A stretch of 64,000 bases of DNA, taken from positions 124,001 to 188,000 of the forward strand of contig NZ_CP035501.1 of assembly GCF_004135585.1 (NCBI RefSeq), given 5' to 3'. Below are positions 8,413 to 15,347 of this stretch, in pieces (within the stretch, counting starts at the first letter, position 1; each line of letters opens with the position of its first letter). A model generated the notes under the pieces. That model had not been told where the DNA came from. It worked only from the letters and a program-made list of their open reading frames with translations, and did not search any database. The position numbers and the translations under genes are program-made. Origin of the DNA: Sphingosinicella sp. BN140058. GTDB taxonomy: Bacteria > Pseudomonadota > Alphaproteobacteria > Sphingomonadales > Sphingomonadaceae.

Positions 8413-8934
8413 TCAGTCACCGATCGCCCTGGCCGCCCTCGCTTCCGCGTCGGCATGGAGCGTCCAGAAGCTGGCGACGTGCTCGCCCGCGAGCCGCTTT
8501 TCCAGCACGGCCAGATGCGCGCCCCAGCCGCCGCCGAAGTTCCTCGCTTCCGCCGGGCTGCGAATACCGCTGTGGGTGAGCGTCAGGCGCGTGCGGCCAT
8601 CGCCGGCAGCGCTCAGCTCGATCACGACTTCGCCATTGTCGCCATTATCCCAGGTGAAGGCGAGCAGGTGCGGCGGCTCCATCCGCGTGATCGTCTCCGA
8701 CCAGCTTCTGCCGTTGTAGGGGGCGTAGCGCTCCGGGAACGGCACCGGCTCGTCGGAGAGGTTGTCGTGCGCCATCGTCATGCCGATCGGGCCGCCAACG
8801 CGGGCCTCGGTCGGCCCGCCCATGAACCAGCGCGCACGAAGCTCCGGGTCGATCAGGTAGCGCCATACGGTATCGATCGGGGCGGCAAGCTCGCGTTGGA
8901 AGCGCAGCGTGCGCGCGGTGATCAGGTCAGCCAT
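8413..8934 (-). CDS. SRPBCC (AHSA1-like) domain protein
   Basis: 173 residues. Standard AHSA1/START-fold order: first strand LRFQRELAAPIDTVWRYLID, PELRARWFMGG, WSETITRMEPPHLLAFTW, VVIELSAAGDGRTRLTLTHSG, then a long C-terminal helix GGGWGAHLAVLEKRLAGEH. These proteins bind small hydrophobic ligands in a cavity; the ligand is unknown. It is the last gene of a three-gene operon (ArsR, VOC, SRPBCC). Its ATG overlaps the end of the VOC gene by 8 bases, so translation is probably coupled. Confidence 0.85.
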   Translation of the reverse strand: MADLITARTLRFQRELAAPIDTVWRYLIDPELRARWFMGGPTEARVGGPIGMTMAHDNLSDEPVPFPERYAPYNGRSWSETITRMEPPHLLAFTWDNGDNGEVVIELSAAGDGRTRLTLTHSGIRSPAEARNFGGGWGAHLAVLEKRLAGEHVASFWTLHADAEARAARAIGD

Positions 8935-9334
8935 GGCCGCGCTCCAGATTGAGTTGCCAGGATATACCGAAGCGGTCGCTCACCCAAGCAAAGCGCGCAC
9001 TCCAGCCGTAATCATCGGCGGGCATGAGGACAGCGCCGCCGCTCGAGAGTAAATCGAACAGCCGGTCGAACTCGGCGCGATCGCGACAATCGAGGAAGAT
9101 GGACCAGGACGGCGTGAAGTCGAACCCGTGAGTGATGAAGCTGTCATGCGCCATTACCCGCTGTCCGGCGATCACCGCGACTGCGCGCAGGATCGTGCCC
9201 TCCGGCCCAGGACCGTCGGCGCCGAACCGCTCGATGCTTTCGATCCGGCTGTCCGGTACCGTTTCGGCGTAGAAGCTGAGCGCCGCCTCCGCCGTGCCGC
9301 CCTGGAACATCAGAAAGGGTGTCGCCTGGGTCAT
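8927..9334 (-). CDS. VOC family (PhnB-type) protein
   Basis: 135 residues from the ATG at 9334, which overlaps the stop of the ArsR gene as ATGA; the frame is open upstream only as antisense to the ArsR gene. It shows the PhnB/3-demethylubiquinone-methyltransferase-like VOC pattern: PFLMFQGGTAEAALSFYAET, GTILRAVAVIAGQRVMAHDS, FTPSWSIFLDC, SGGAVLMPADDYGWSARFAW, RFGISWQLNL. VOC proteins form a beta-alpha-beta-beta-beta metal or ligand site. It is co-expressed with ArsR and SRPBCC proteins, so it probably helps process the compound that the regulator senses. Confidence 0.85.
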   Translation of the reverse strand: MTQATPFLMFQGGTAEAALSFYAETVPDSRIESIERFGADGPGPEGTILRAVAVIAGQRVMAHDSFITHGFDFTPSWSIFLDCRDRAEFDRLFDLLSSGGAVLMPADDYGWSARFAWVSDRFGISWQLNLERGHG

Positions 9335-9654
9335 TCGCGATGCTCCTGCGCGATGAGGGTTTCGAGACGGTCCAGGCGCGTGGTCCAGAATTGCTCCCAC
9401 TGCTTCAGCCATCGGTCGGCCTCGGCCAGCGGCGCCGGGAGGAGACTGCAAAGTTGCGTGCGTCCGACCCGTCGACGCGCCACTAGCCCGGCGCTTTCCA
9501 GCACTTTCACATGCTTGGAGGCGCCGGCGAAGCTCATCGCATAGGGTTCGGCCAGTTCGCCGACCGACTTCTCGCCTAAGGCAAGCGTGGCCAGCATGCC
9601 GCGGCGCGTGGGGTCGGAAAGCGCGTGAAATGTCGCGTCGAGTCGTTCAACCAT
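9331..9654 (-). CDS. ArsR family transcriptional regulator
   Basis: 107 residues, a compact single-domain ArsR repressor. ATFHALSDPTRRGMLATLA is the classic N-terminal helix, GEKSVGELAEPYAMSFAGASKHVKVLE spans the helix-turn-helix, and LVARRRVGRTQLCSLLP is the wing. This ASKHVKVLE type usually pairs with SRPBCC/AHSA1 genes, as here. No metal-binding Cys pair is visible in the recognition helix, so a non-metal effector is likely. It is first in the operon with VOC and SRPBCC, and a pair of GTTGAA-type half-sites lies directly upstream. Confidence 0.88.
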   Translation of the reverse strand: MVERLDATFHALSDPTRRGMLATLALGEKSVGELAEPYAMSFAGASKHVKVLESAGLVARRRVGRTQLCSLLPAPLAEADRWLKQWEQFWTTRLDRLETLIAQEHRE

Positions 9655-9656
9655 GT

Positions 9657-9700
9657 GGTTGAACTATGAGTTCCGCGCAACATAATCAACCTTTCAGTTG
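9657..9700. promoter_or_regulatory. Putative ArsR operator
   Basis: Upstream of the ArsR start lie GGTTGAAC (9657-9664) and the inverted pair CAAC-CTTTCA-GTTG (9687-9700). Repeated GTTGAA half-sites next to an autoregulated ArsR gene suggest its binding region. The DNA is AT-richer than the flanks. Confidence 0.4.
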
Positions 9701-9878
9701 AACGTTACGAAATCATCATGCCAGATCGGGCGCATGCCGCCCCCCGCAGCGTACCCTTGCAGGCATCTCGCTGAGAGTGAGCTACCGCGTTCGCAAGCGC
9801 ATTGCGTCACTGCAGCCGAGAATGGCGCAAAACGCACATGCCGAGAACGTTGGGTGGCGGCGACTCGAGAATGACCGA

Positions 9879-9969
9879 CTTCCACCCCTCCCCGGCTGTT
9901 CCCGGCGCGATCGCAGACCGCGGCTGCCAACGTCCGGTTCCGCGCGACAGGCCGACCTTCGCGCGTCGC
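9879..9969. repeat. Decayed dispersed repeat, class B, copy 4
   Basis: ACTTCCACCCCTCCCCGGCTGTTCC begins this copy; AACGTCCGGTTCCGCGCG and GGCCGACCTTCGCGCG follow. It ends at the stop codon of the gene at 9970. The segment 9701-9878 holds no gene I can support. Confidence 0.5.
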
Positions 9970-10341
9970 CTAGGTAGCGCGAGCTGCTACAGCCGCCTGC
10001 GACCCGTTGCGGACCTTGAACTTGAAAGTTTCAGGCTCGCGCTCGATGAGCGATGCTTTGCCATTATATCGGATGTGCGCGAGGGCATGTTTGCGGCAAC
10101 GCTGGTGCGTGTTGATCTGGCACTCAACCCAACGCCGCCGATGCCTGTTTGCCAGTGCGAGGCGCTCGGCATCAAGGATGCTCAGGTCGTGGACCATGCG
10201 GAGTTCCTTGATCAACAGCAACCAACGACCATACGCGCTTCTCGTATTGCGCCGCGTTCGTCGAAGCCCCTCGATGACCGTCTCGCGCGGAGGGAAATCG
10301 GCGATCTTTCCGGGCGGCGGGAGCTGTGGCCTGTCGCTCAT
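9970..10341 (-). CDS. Hypothetical basic protein
   Basis: 123 residues. It starts MSDRPQLPPPGKIADFPPRE and continues with a helical Arg/Lys-rich body: TVIEGLRRTRRNTRSAYGRW, then LRMVHDLSILDAERLALANR. The residue mix and helix periodicity look like a real, possibly nucleic-acid-binding protein. No family is recognised, and no signal peptide or membrane helix is seen. It lies between class B copies 4 and 5, with no operon partner. Confidence 0.45.
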   Translation of the reverse strand: MSDRPQLPPPGKIADFPPRETVIEGLRRTRRNTRSAYGRWLLLIKELRMVHDLSILDAERLALANRHRRRWVECQINTHQRCRKHALAHIRYNGKASLIEREPETFKFKVRNGSQAAVAARAT

Positions 10342-10367
10342 CCGAAACGATTATAACACCCAATTGC

Positions 10368-10507
10368 TGCTTTCCAGCCGATCCGGCTGTTGCCGGTGCG
10401 ATTGGTCGGCGCTGCGGCCAAGGTCCGGTTACGTGCGCCAGCCCGACGTTCGCGCGGCCGAGGGCGCTATCACCGCGCTACAGCGCGGGTCGACCCTTAG
10501 CCGACGT
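10368..10507. repeat. Decayed dispersed repeat, class B, copy 5
   Basis: The most complete copy: GATCCGGCTGTTGCCGGTG, AAGGTCCGGTTACGTGCG, CGCGCTACAGCGCGGGTCG, ACCCTTAGCCGACGTTCAC. The element abuts the stop codon of the intact lipoprotein gene, mirroring copy 1 at the truncated paralogue. Confidence 0.6.
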
Positions 10508-10930
10508 TCACTTCAGCTCCTCAAAAACCCTTGTGAATTCTGGCAGCCGTAGGCGGCGCTTCTCGTTCGCGAATGTGCGTTCATCAAAAGGCCCCTTCAG
10601 GGTTGCGCCGCGGCCGCCATCTGCGGCCTCGTCAGGGCTTCTGATGAGGTAGTAAAAGTCGGTTCGGCTGGAACCGCTTGGCTGGGGCCAAGTCCTCGGG
10701 TGGATCGCCAGTGTGATGAAGCGATCATTCGCGCCTGCGGCAAACACGGTGTCGCCGCCAAGCCCGTCACCGGCGCAGTCACCCCCTTCGAGCGAGCGGC
10801 ACAGCAGCATATCCTGCATCACGTCGACAGCGACGAGACGGTAGGGCCCGGAGAGCTTCTCTTCGTGCACGAAACCGCTGCCGCAAGAAGCGAGAGCCAC
10901 TGCACCTAACGATACGATCAGCCTGAACAT
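10508..10930 (-). CDS. Lipoprotein, unknown family (intact paralogue)
   Basis: 140 residues from the ATG at 10930, with GGAGGGGCACC directly upstream. MFRLIVSLGAVALASC is a lipoprotein signal with lipobox LASC. The mature part is a ~115-residue domain with two Cys (MLLCRSLEG and GGDCAGDG), a strand RFITLAIHPRTWP, YYLIRSPDEAADGG and a C-terminal PEFTRVFEELK. No catalytic motif is recognised. The terminus of the insertion sequence at 10980 lies only 49 bases upstream of the start, so its native promoter may have been cut off or replaced. Confidence 0.7.
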   Translation of the reverse strand: MFRLIVSLGAVALASCGSGFVHEEKLSGPYRLVAVDVMQDMLLCRSLEGGDCAGDGLGGDTVFAAGANDRFITLAIHPRTWPQPSGSSRTDFYYLIRSPDEAADGGRGATLKGPFDERTFANEKRRLRLPEFTRVFEELK

Positions 10931-10979
10931 GGTGCCCCTCCAAGCCGCTCCGATACCATTCAGAGGTCGCCTTTCCACC

Positions 10980-12541
10980 GAGGCTGTGTGAAAACGTGCT
11001 GATGTGATAGGATCCGGTCGATGCGAGGGAGGGCCGGATGGGGCGTTTCGTCGAGGGACAGGACCGGCGCCAAGCGGCATTTCTGCCGGAATGCTTGGAC
11101 GACTATGTCGGTGCGGATAATCCGGTCAGGCTGGTCGATGCCTTCATCGACGAACTCGATCTACTTGCTTTAGGCTTCACCGGTGCCCGCCCTGCGGCAA
11201 CGGGCAGACCCGCTTATCATCCGGCGACCATGCTGAAGCTGTATCTGTACGGCTATCTCAACCAGGTTCTGTCGAGCCGCCGGCTCGAGCGTGAAGCCGG
11301 ACGCAATGTCGAGGCGATGTGGCTGATCGGCAAGCTGGCTCCCGATTTCAAGACGATTGCGGATTTCCGGCGCGACAATGGTGATGCGATCAAGGCGACG
11401 TGCCGCCGGTTCGTGCTGCTGTGCCGACAGATGGGCCTCCTCGCCGGCGGCGTCGTTGCCGTGGATGGATCGCGGTTCAAGGCGGTGAACACGCGCGACA
11501 AGAACTTCACGCCCAACGCGGTTCGGCGCCGGATCGAACAGGTCGACGCGAGCGTCGCGCGCTATCTCGCTCAGCTCGACACGGCCGATCGTCAGGACGA
11601 CGAGACTTCGGCGTTGCGCTCGGTACGGCTGAACGAACGCCTAGCCCGGCTACGCGAACAGATGCAGGCTCTGCGCGACATGGAGGCGGCGCTCGCCGAC
11701 GTGCCTGACGGGCAGATCTCGCTGACCGATCCGGATGCACGTGCAATGGCCACCAATGGCAAGGGCACCGGCATGGTCGGCTACAATGTGCAAGCCGCGG
11801 TCGACACGCAGCATCACCTGATCGTCGCCCACGATGTAACCAACCTTGGCCACGACCGCTCTCAGCTCGCCAACATGGGCCGTAAGGCCAAGGCAGAGAT
11901 GGACGGCGAACGCCTGACCGTGCTCGCAGACCGCGGCTATTATGGCGGCGAGGAGGTGCGCGCCTGCGAGGCCTTGGGCGCAACGCCGATCATACCCAAA
12001 CCGCTCACCTCAGGGGCCAAGGCGCAAGGTCGCTACGGGAAGCAGGACTTCATCTACGACGTCGACACCGACACCTATCGCTGCCCGGCCGGCGAGACGC
12101 TGACCTACCGCTTCGACAGCGTCGAAGCCGGCAAGACGCTGCACGTCTATTGGGCAAGCTCGTGCGCCGCCTGTCCGATGAAAGCCAAGTGTACCACCGG
12201 CAAAGAGCGCCGGATCAGGAGATGGGAGCACGAGCACGTGCTCGATGCGATGCAGCAGCGCATCGACAAAATGCCCGATGCCATGCGGATCAGGCGGCAA
12301 ACCGTTGAACACACGTTCGGCACCTTGAAGCAGTGGATGGGGGCCACCCACTTCCGAACCAAAGGGCTAAAAAACGTAGGAACCGAGATGAGCCTGTGCG
12401 TCCTCGCCTACAACATCAAGCGCGTGATCGCGATCCTGGGCATGCCGGCAGCGTTGGCGGCGGTCGGACGCTGACAAGCGTCACCGCGCGCGCTCACATC
12501 ATCTCCGTGAAATCAGCCCGGCGGCGTTTTCACACAGCCTC
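10980..12541 (+). mobile_element. Complete IS1182-family insertion sequence
   Basis: A 1562-bp element bounded by perfect 17-bp inverted repeats: GAGGCTGTGTGAAAACG at 10980-10996 and its complement at 12525-12541. It is flanked by a 4-bp direct repeat CACC (10976-10979 and 12542-12545), the likely target duplication. It carries one intact transposase gene. Removing the element and one CACC rejoins TTTCCACC to CCTTCCGGCTGTTCC, the start of a class B repeat. No internal decay is visible, so the insertion looks recent. Confidence 0.92.
11038..12474 (+). CDS. IS1182 family transposase
   Basis: 478 residues, full length. The N-terminal DUF772-type helical region (PVRLVDAFIDELDLLALGF, YLYGYLNQVLSSRRLERE) leads into the DDE core: first Asp in VVAVDGSRFKAVN, second in TVLADRGYYGGEE, and Glu in RRQTVEHTFGTLKQW. 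The C-terminal Cys cluster SCAACPMKAKCTT is typical of the family. It mobilises the element between the 17-bp inverted repeats. The start ATG follows GGGAGGGCCGG with good spacing. No frameshift or stop is visible, so the enzyme should be active. Confidence 0.95.
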   Translation: MGRFVEGQDRRQAAFLPECLDDYVGADNPVRLVDAFIDELDLLALGFTGARPAATGRPAYHPATMLKLYLYGYLNQVLSSRRLEREAGRNVEAMWLIGKLAPDFKTIADFRRDNGDAIKATCRRFVLLCRQMGLLAGGVVAVDGSRFKAVNTRDKNFTPNAVRRRIEQVDASVARYLAQLDTADRQDDETSALRSVRLNERLARLREQMQALRDMEAALADVPDGQISLTDPDARAMATNGKGTGMVGYNVQAAVDTQHHLIVAHDVTNLGHDRSQLANMGRKAKAEMDGERLTVLADRGYYGGEEVRACEALGATPIIPKPLTSGAKAQGRYGKQDFIYDVDTDTYRCPAGETLTYRFDSVEAGKTLHVYWASSCAACPMKAKCTTGKERRIRRWEHEHVLDAMQQRIDKMPDAMRIRRQTVEHTFGTLKQWMGATHFRTKGLKNVGTEMSLCVLAYNIKRVIAILGMPAALAAVGR

Positions 12542-12676
12542 CACCCCTTCCGGCTGTTCCATCGGGAAGAGGCGCCGGCGACGGCTACGTCCGCTTTCGC
12601 CAGGCAGGCTGCCGATGGCCTCGCTACCGGCAGGAGCACTGCGCTCCAGGGCGGATCAACCCAAAGGCGACATCAG
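12542..12676. repeat. Decayed dispersed repeat, class B, copy 6 (disrupted by the IS)
   Basis: CCACCCCTTCCGGCTGTTCC starts at the IS junction; GGCTACGTCCGCTTTCGCC and GGATCAACCC...GGCGACATCAG follow. The left end of this copy lies on the other side of the insertion sequence (CAGAGGTCGCCTTTCCACC before 10980). Confidence 0.6.
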
Positions 12677-13071
12677 CTTCGATCAGGGGCGAGCCTGTGA
12701 AAGGGGCGCATCACCTCGTGGGGGAAGCGTGTCTTGAAGCTGCGCAGCTCCGCGTGAGCGTCAGGATCAAGTCTGGCAGCGTACGCCAAGGCTGTCCGGT
12801 ATCTGCGCATGTCGCCACAGTTCCGATATGTGATCGCCAGGTTGTACGCCGAGGTTGCGTCCCCTCGCCGCGCCGCGCTTCTGAGAAGCCGAACCGCTTC
12901 TCCCTCGGTCACGTAGTCGCTGAGCAGGTTGCAGGCCGGCGCGAAACCCCTGCGTACGAGTTTGCGGATGATCGGCAGCGCATGGCCGCACGCGCGACCC
13001 TCGAGGATGTCCAGCGCTCGCGCATAGGTGTTCCACATCCAGTCGGCGCTACGGTCCATAATCAGCCTCAT
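12673..13071 (-). CDS. Sel1-repeat-like protein
   Basis: 132 residues from the ATG at 13071, with CGGAG 7 bases upstream; the frame is open to 13320 only through a repeat. The helical pairs RGFAPACNLLSDYVTEGEAVRLLRSAA and RRGDATSAYNLAITYRNCGDMRRY follow the Sel1/TPR-like A-G-S/A spacing, and a third degenerate unit ends DPDAHAELRSF. Such solenoids bind proteins. There is no signal peptide, so it is probably cytoplasmic. It sits between class B copies 6 and 7, with no partner visible. Confidence 0.6.
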   Translation of the reverse strand: MRLIMDRSADWMWNTYARALDILEGRACGHALPIIRKLVRRGFAPACNLLSDYVTEGEAVRLLRSAARRGDATSAYNLAITYRNCGDMRRYRTALAYAARLDPDAHAELRSFKTRFPHEVMRPFHRLAPDRS

Positions 13072-13104
13072 AAGCGACTCCGGGATGGTTCTGGAAGGTC
13101 CGCA

Positions 13105-13243
13105 AACCACCCGATTCAGCTGTTCCCCAGGGGGAGCGGCGCGGGCGAGGGCTATGTCCGCTTCCGCGAGGCAGGCTGACGATCTCGCCGCTTCGTCCAA
13201 GCTCCGCCCGCTACAGCGCAGATCGACCCTAAGCTGACGTAGC
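13105..13243. repeat. Decayed dispersed repeat, class B, copy 7
   Basis: ACCCGATTCAGCTGTTCC, GGCTATGTCCGCTTCCGCG, CCGCTACAGCGCAGATCGAC, CCTAAGCTGACGTAG. The order and spacing match copies 5 and 6. Confidence 0.55.
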
Positions 13244-13331
13244 GGCTTCACGACGGAGTTCGATCCAGACCCAACGCCCGATTTGCTCTCCTGCCGCCGC
13301 GTCCGTAGTGGTGGCGCCAAGGAGGCCGCCG

Positions 13332-13487
13332 ATGGATCTTACGATACACATCCCTGATGAGGTTCTTGAGGATTATCGGCACGTCCTACCGCCGCCGGGA
13401 ATGGGCGTGCTCGAGGCGATCGCCGTGGATGCCGTTCTGGCCGCCCTGCAGAGGATGGTAGACAGCAGCGAGAATCCAGCTGCTTGA
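13332..13487 (+). CDS. Small hypothetical protein, antitoxin-like
   Basis: 51 residues, starting at an ATG preceded by AAGGAGG with 6-base spacing, a strong ribosome site. The product begins MDLTIHIPDEVLEDYRHVLP and ends with a helix VLEAIAVDAVLAALQRMVDS. The short beta strand of the form DLTIHIPDEV followed by helices resembles the N-terminus of small ribbon-helix-helix or antitoxin proteins, but no toxin gene is adjacent. The function is therefore open; that it is a real gene rests on the ribosome site and the natural composition. Confidence 0.55.
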   Translation: MDLTIHIPDEVLEDYRHVLPPPGMGVLEAIAVDAVLAALQRMVDSSENPAA

Positions 13488-13934
13488 AGGCCAGCACGAA
13501 GAGGCGCGACCCTGGACTCAGAGCTGTAGGGCAGTGAGCATCGGTGACTAAGGCAGTCCCGGCCAAGATGATCTTCGACATTCTAGGCCCGGAATCCACC
13601 CTGCAAAGTCATTCGCGGAAAGGCCTTGGTGCCCCGCCTCGCGTCGGGTTCGTCGCTCCGAAGCGGACATTCGCTGCGCCGGGCACCGATGTCTGCTTTG
13701 GCTCCACAAAGCCGACCAAGCCAAGCCCGATGCGCGAAGGTCCGTTCTGGGCGCGTAAAGAGACACTCTCGCGGCCGGCGCGCCGTTGACCTTTCGGGCG
13801 CTGCGCGTCACGCGTTAGTGAAGGGTTCGATCGCGCTCCGGCGTCCCGAAGCACCGGCCCCGCCACAGGAACGGCACTCGCCGGAAGTTGACCTCACCAG
13901 CCTCAGCCCCCGGTCCGTCCGCGCGCCGCCACCC
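13488..13934. other. Gene-free 450 bp with class B-like remnants
   Basis: No coding region is supported. At 13640-13745 the pieces CGAAGCGGACATTCGCTGC and GATGTCTGCTTTGGCTCC with CAAAGCCGACC resemble the class B core (GTCCGCTTTCG ... AAGCGGAC) in both orientations. The last 190 bases before otsA show nothing recognisable. Confidence 0.35.
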
Positions 13935-15347
13935 TCAGCCCGCCGCCTGCGCCTCCTGCTGCGCCCCGTCGCCCTTCCCTTCCAGCGCCGCGACGAAGTT
14001 GCGCCGCCACCACACCACATCCTCCTGCTTCACGATCTCGTTCATGCTGCGCCAGCGGCGGATGCGCTCGTCGCGCGGCATGTCGAGCGCCTGCTTGATC
14101 GCGTCGCTTATCTCTTCCTTGCTGTACGGATTGACCAGCAGGGCATCCTTCAGCTGCAGCGCGGCGCCGGCGAAGCGGGAGAGGATCAGCACGCCGGGAT
14201 CCTCCGGATCCTGGGCGGCGACATATTCCTTGGCGACGAGGTTCATGCCGTCGCGCAGCGGCGTCACCAGGGCGATCTGCGAGGCGCGGTAGAAGCCGGC
14301 GAGATCCTCGCGGCCATAGCCCTGGTTGACGTAGCGGATCGGCACCCAGTCGACGGCGGCGAACTCGCCGTTGATCCGGCCCGACAATTCGTCGAGCGTT
14401 TCGCGGATCTTCTCGTAGGTATGGACCTCGCCGCGCGAGGGCGGCGCGATCTGGAGCAGGAAGACTTCGCCCTGCCAATCCCGATGCTCTTCGAGGAAGC
14501 GGCGATAGCCGAGGAAGCGCTCCTCCAGCCCCTTGGAATAATCGAGCCGGTCGACGCCGATGATCGTGCCGCGGCCGTCGGCGCTCTTGCGCAGGCGCTC
14601 GAAGGCCTCCCACGCCGCATCGCTCTCCGCAGCCTCGCGGAATTCCTTGTAGTCGATGCCGATCGGGTAGGCGGCGGCGTGGACCGAGCGCTCGCCGACA
14701 TGGATGGTCCCGTCCGGCTCGCAATGGCCGCCAAGCTCGCGCTCGACGTAATTCTGGAAGCTTTCCAGCCATTCCTGGGTGTGGAAGCCGATCACGTCGT
14801 ATGCGAGGAGCGAAAGGACGAGATGCTCGTGCGCGGGCAAGGAGGTCAGCAGGCGTGCCGGTGGCCAGGGGATGTGGAGGAAGAAGCCGATCCGGTTCCT
14901 GAGGCCACGCTGGCGCAGCTGCGCGCCGAGCGGGATCAGGTGGTAATCGTGGACCCAGACGAGATCGTCCGGCTCGATCAGCGGCGTCACGGTCTCGGCG
15001 AAGCGCTCGTTGACCCGCTCGTAACCGGCGCCGAAGCTGCGATCATATTCGGCGAGATCGATGCGGTAGTGGAAGAGCGGCCACAGGGTGCGATTGGCAT
15101 AGCCGTTATAATATTCCTCGACGTCCTGCTCCTCGAGGTCGACCGTCGCCGAGGTGACGCCGTCATGGCGCTGAAAGTCGATCTTGCCGGTAAATTCCTC
15201 GATGCGATTGCCGGACCAGCCGAACCACAGGCCGCGATATTCGCGCAGCGCCGCCGAGAGTGCGACCGCAAGCCCGCCCTGGGCACCGCCCTCCCCATCC
15301 GGCTTGGGTGCGGCCACCCGGTTGGAGATGACGATCAGCCGGCTCAT
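13935..15347 (-). CDS. otsA: Trehalose-6-phosphate synthase OtsA
   Basis: 470 residues, normal length for the GT20 family. It joins UDP-glucose and glucose 6-phosphate to give trehalose 6-phosphate in the cytoplasm. Visible motifs: MSRLIVISNRVAAP at the N-terminus, GGLAVALSAAL (glucose-phosphate loop), LVWVHDYHLIPL, IGFFLHIPWPP, GVDRLDYSKGLEERF with the substrate-binding Arg/Lys, TPLRDGMNLVAKEYV near the nucleotide-sugar site. Its ATG overlaps the GH15 stop as ATGA, so it is translationally coupled. It is last in the operon otsB-GH15-otsA. Trehalose serves as an osmo- and desiccation protectant. Confidence 0.95.
   Translation of the reverse strand: MSRLIVISNRVAAPKPDGEGGAQGGLAVALSAALREYRGLWFGWSGNRIEEFTGKIDFQRHDGVTSATVDLEEQDVEEYYNGYANRTLWPLFHYRIDLAEYDRSFGAGYERVNERFAETVTPLIEPDDLVWVHDYHLIPLGAQLRQRGLRNRIGFFLHIPWPPARLLTSLPAHEHLVLSLLAYDVIGFHTQEWLESFQNYVERELGGHCEPDGTIHVGERSVHAAAYPIGIDYKEFREAAESDAAWEAFERLRKSADGRGTIIGVDRLDYSKGLEERFLGYRRFLEEHRDWQGEVFLLQIAPPSRGEVHTYEKIRETLDELSGRINGEFAAVDWVPIRYVNQGYGREDLAGFYRASQIALVTPLRDGMNLVAKEYVAAQDPEDPGVLILSRFAGAALQLKDALLVNPYSKEEISDAIKQALDMPRDERIRRWRSMNEIVKQEDVVWWRRNFVAALEGKGDGAQQEAQAAG

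Noticed and set aside
9694..9930. 78-residue minus-strand frame upstream of the ArsR gene
   Set aside because: Covers the operator region and repeat copy 4; composition is noise-like.
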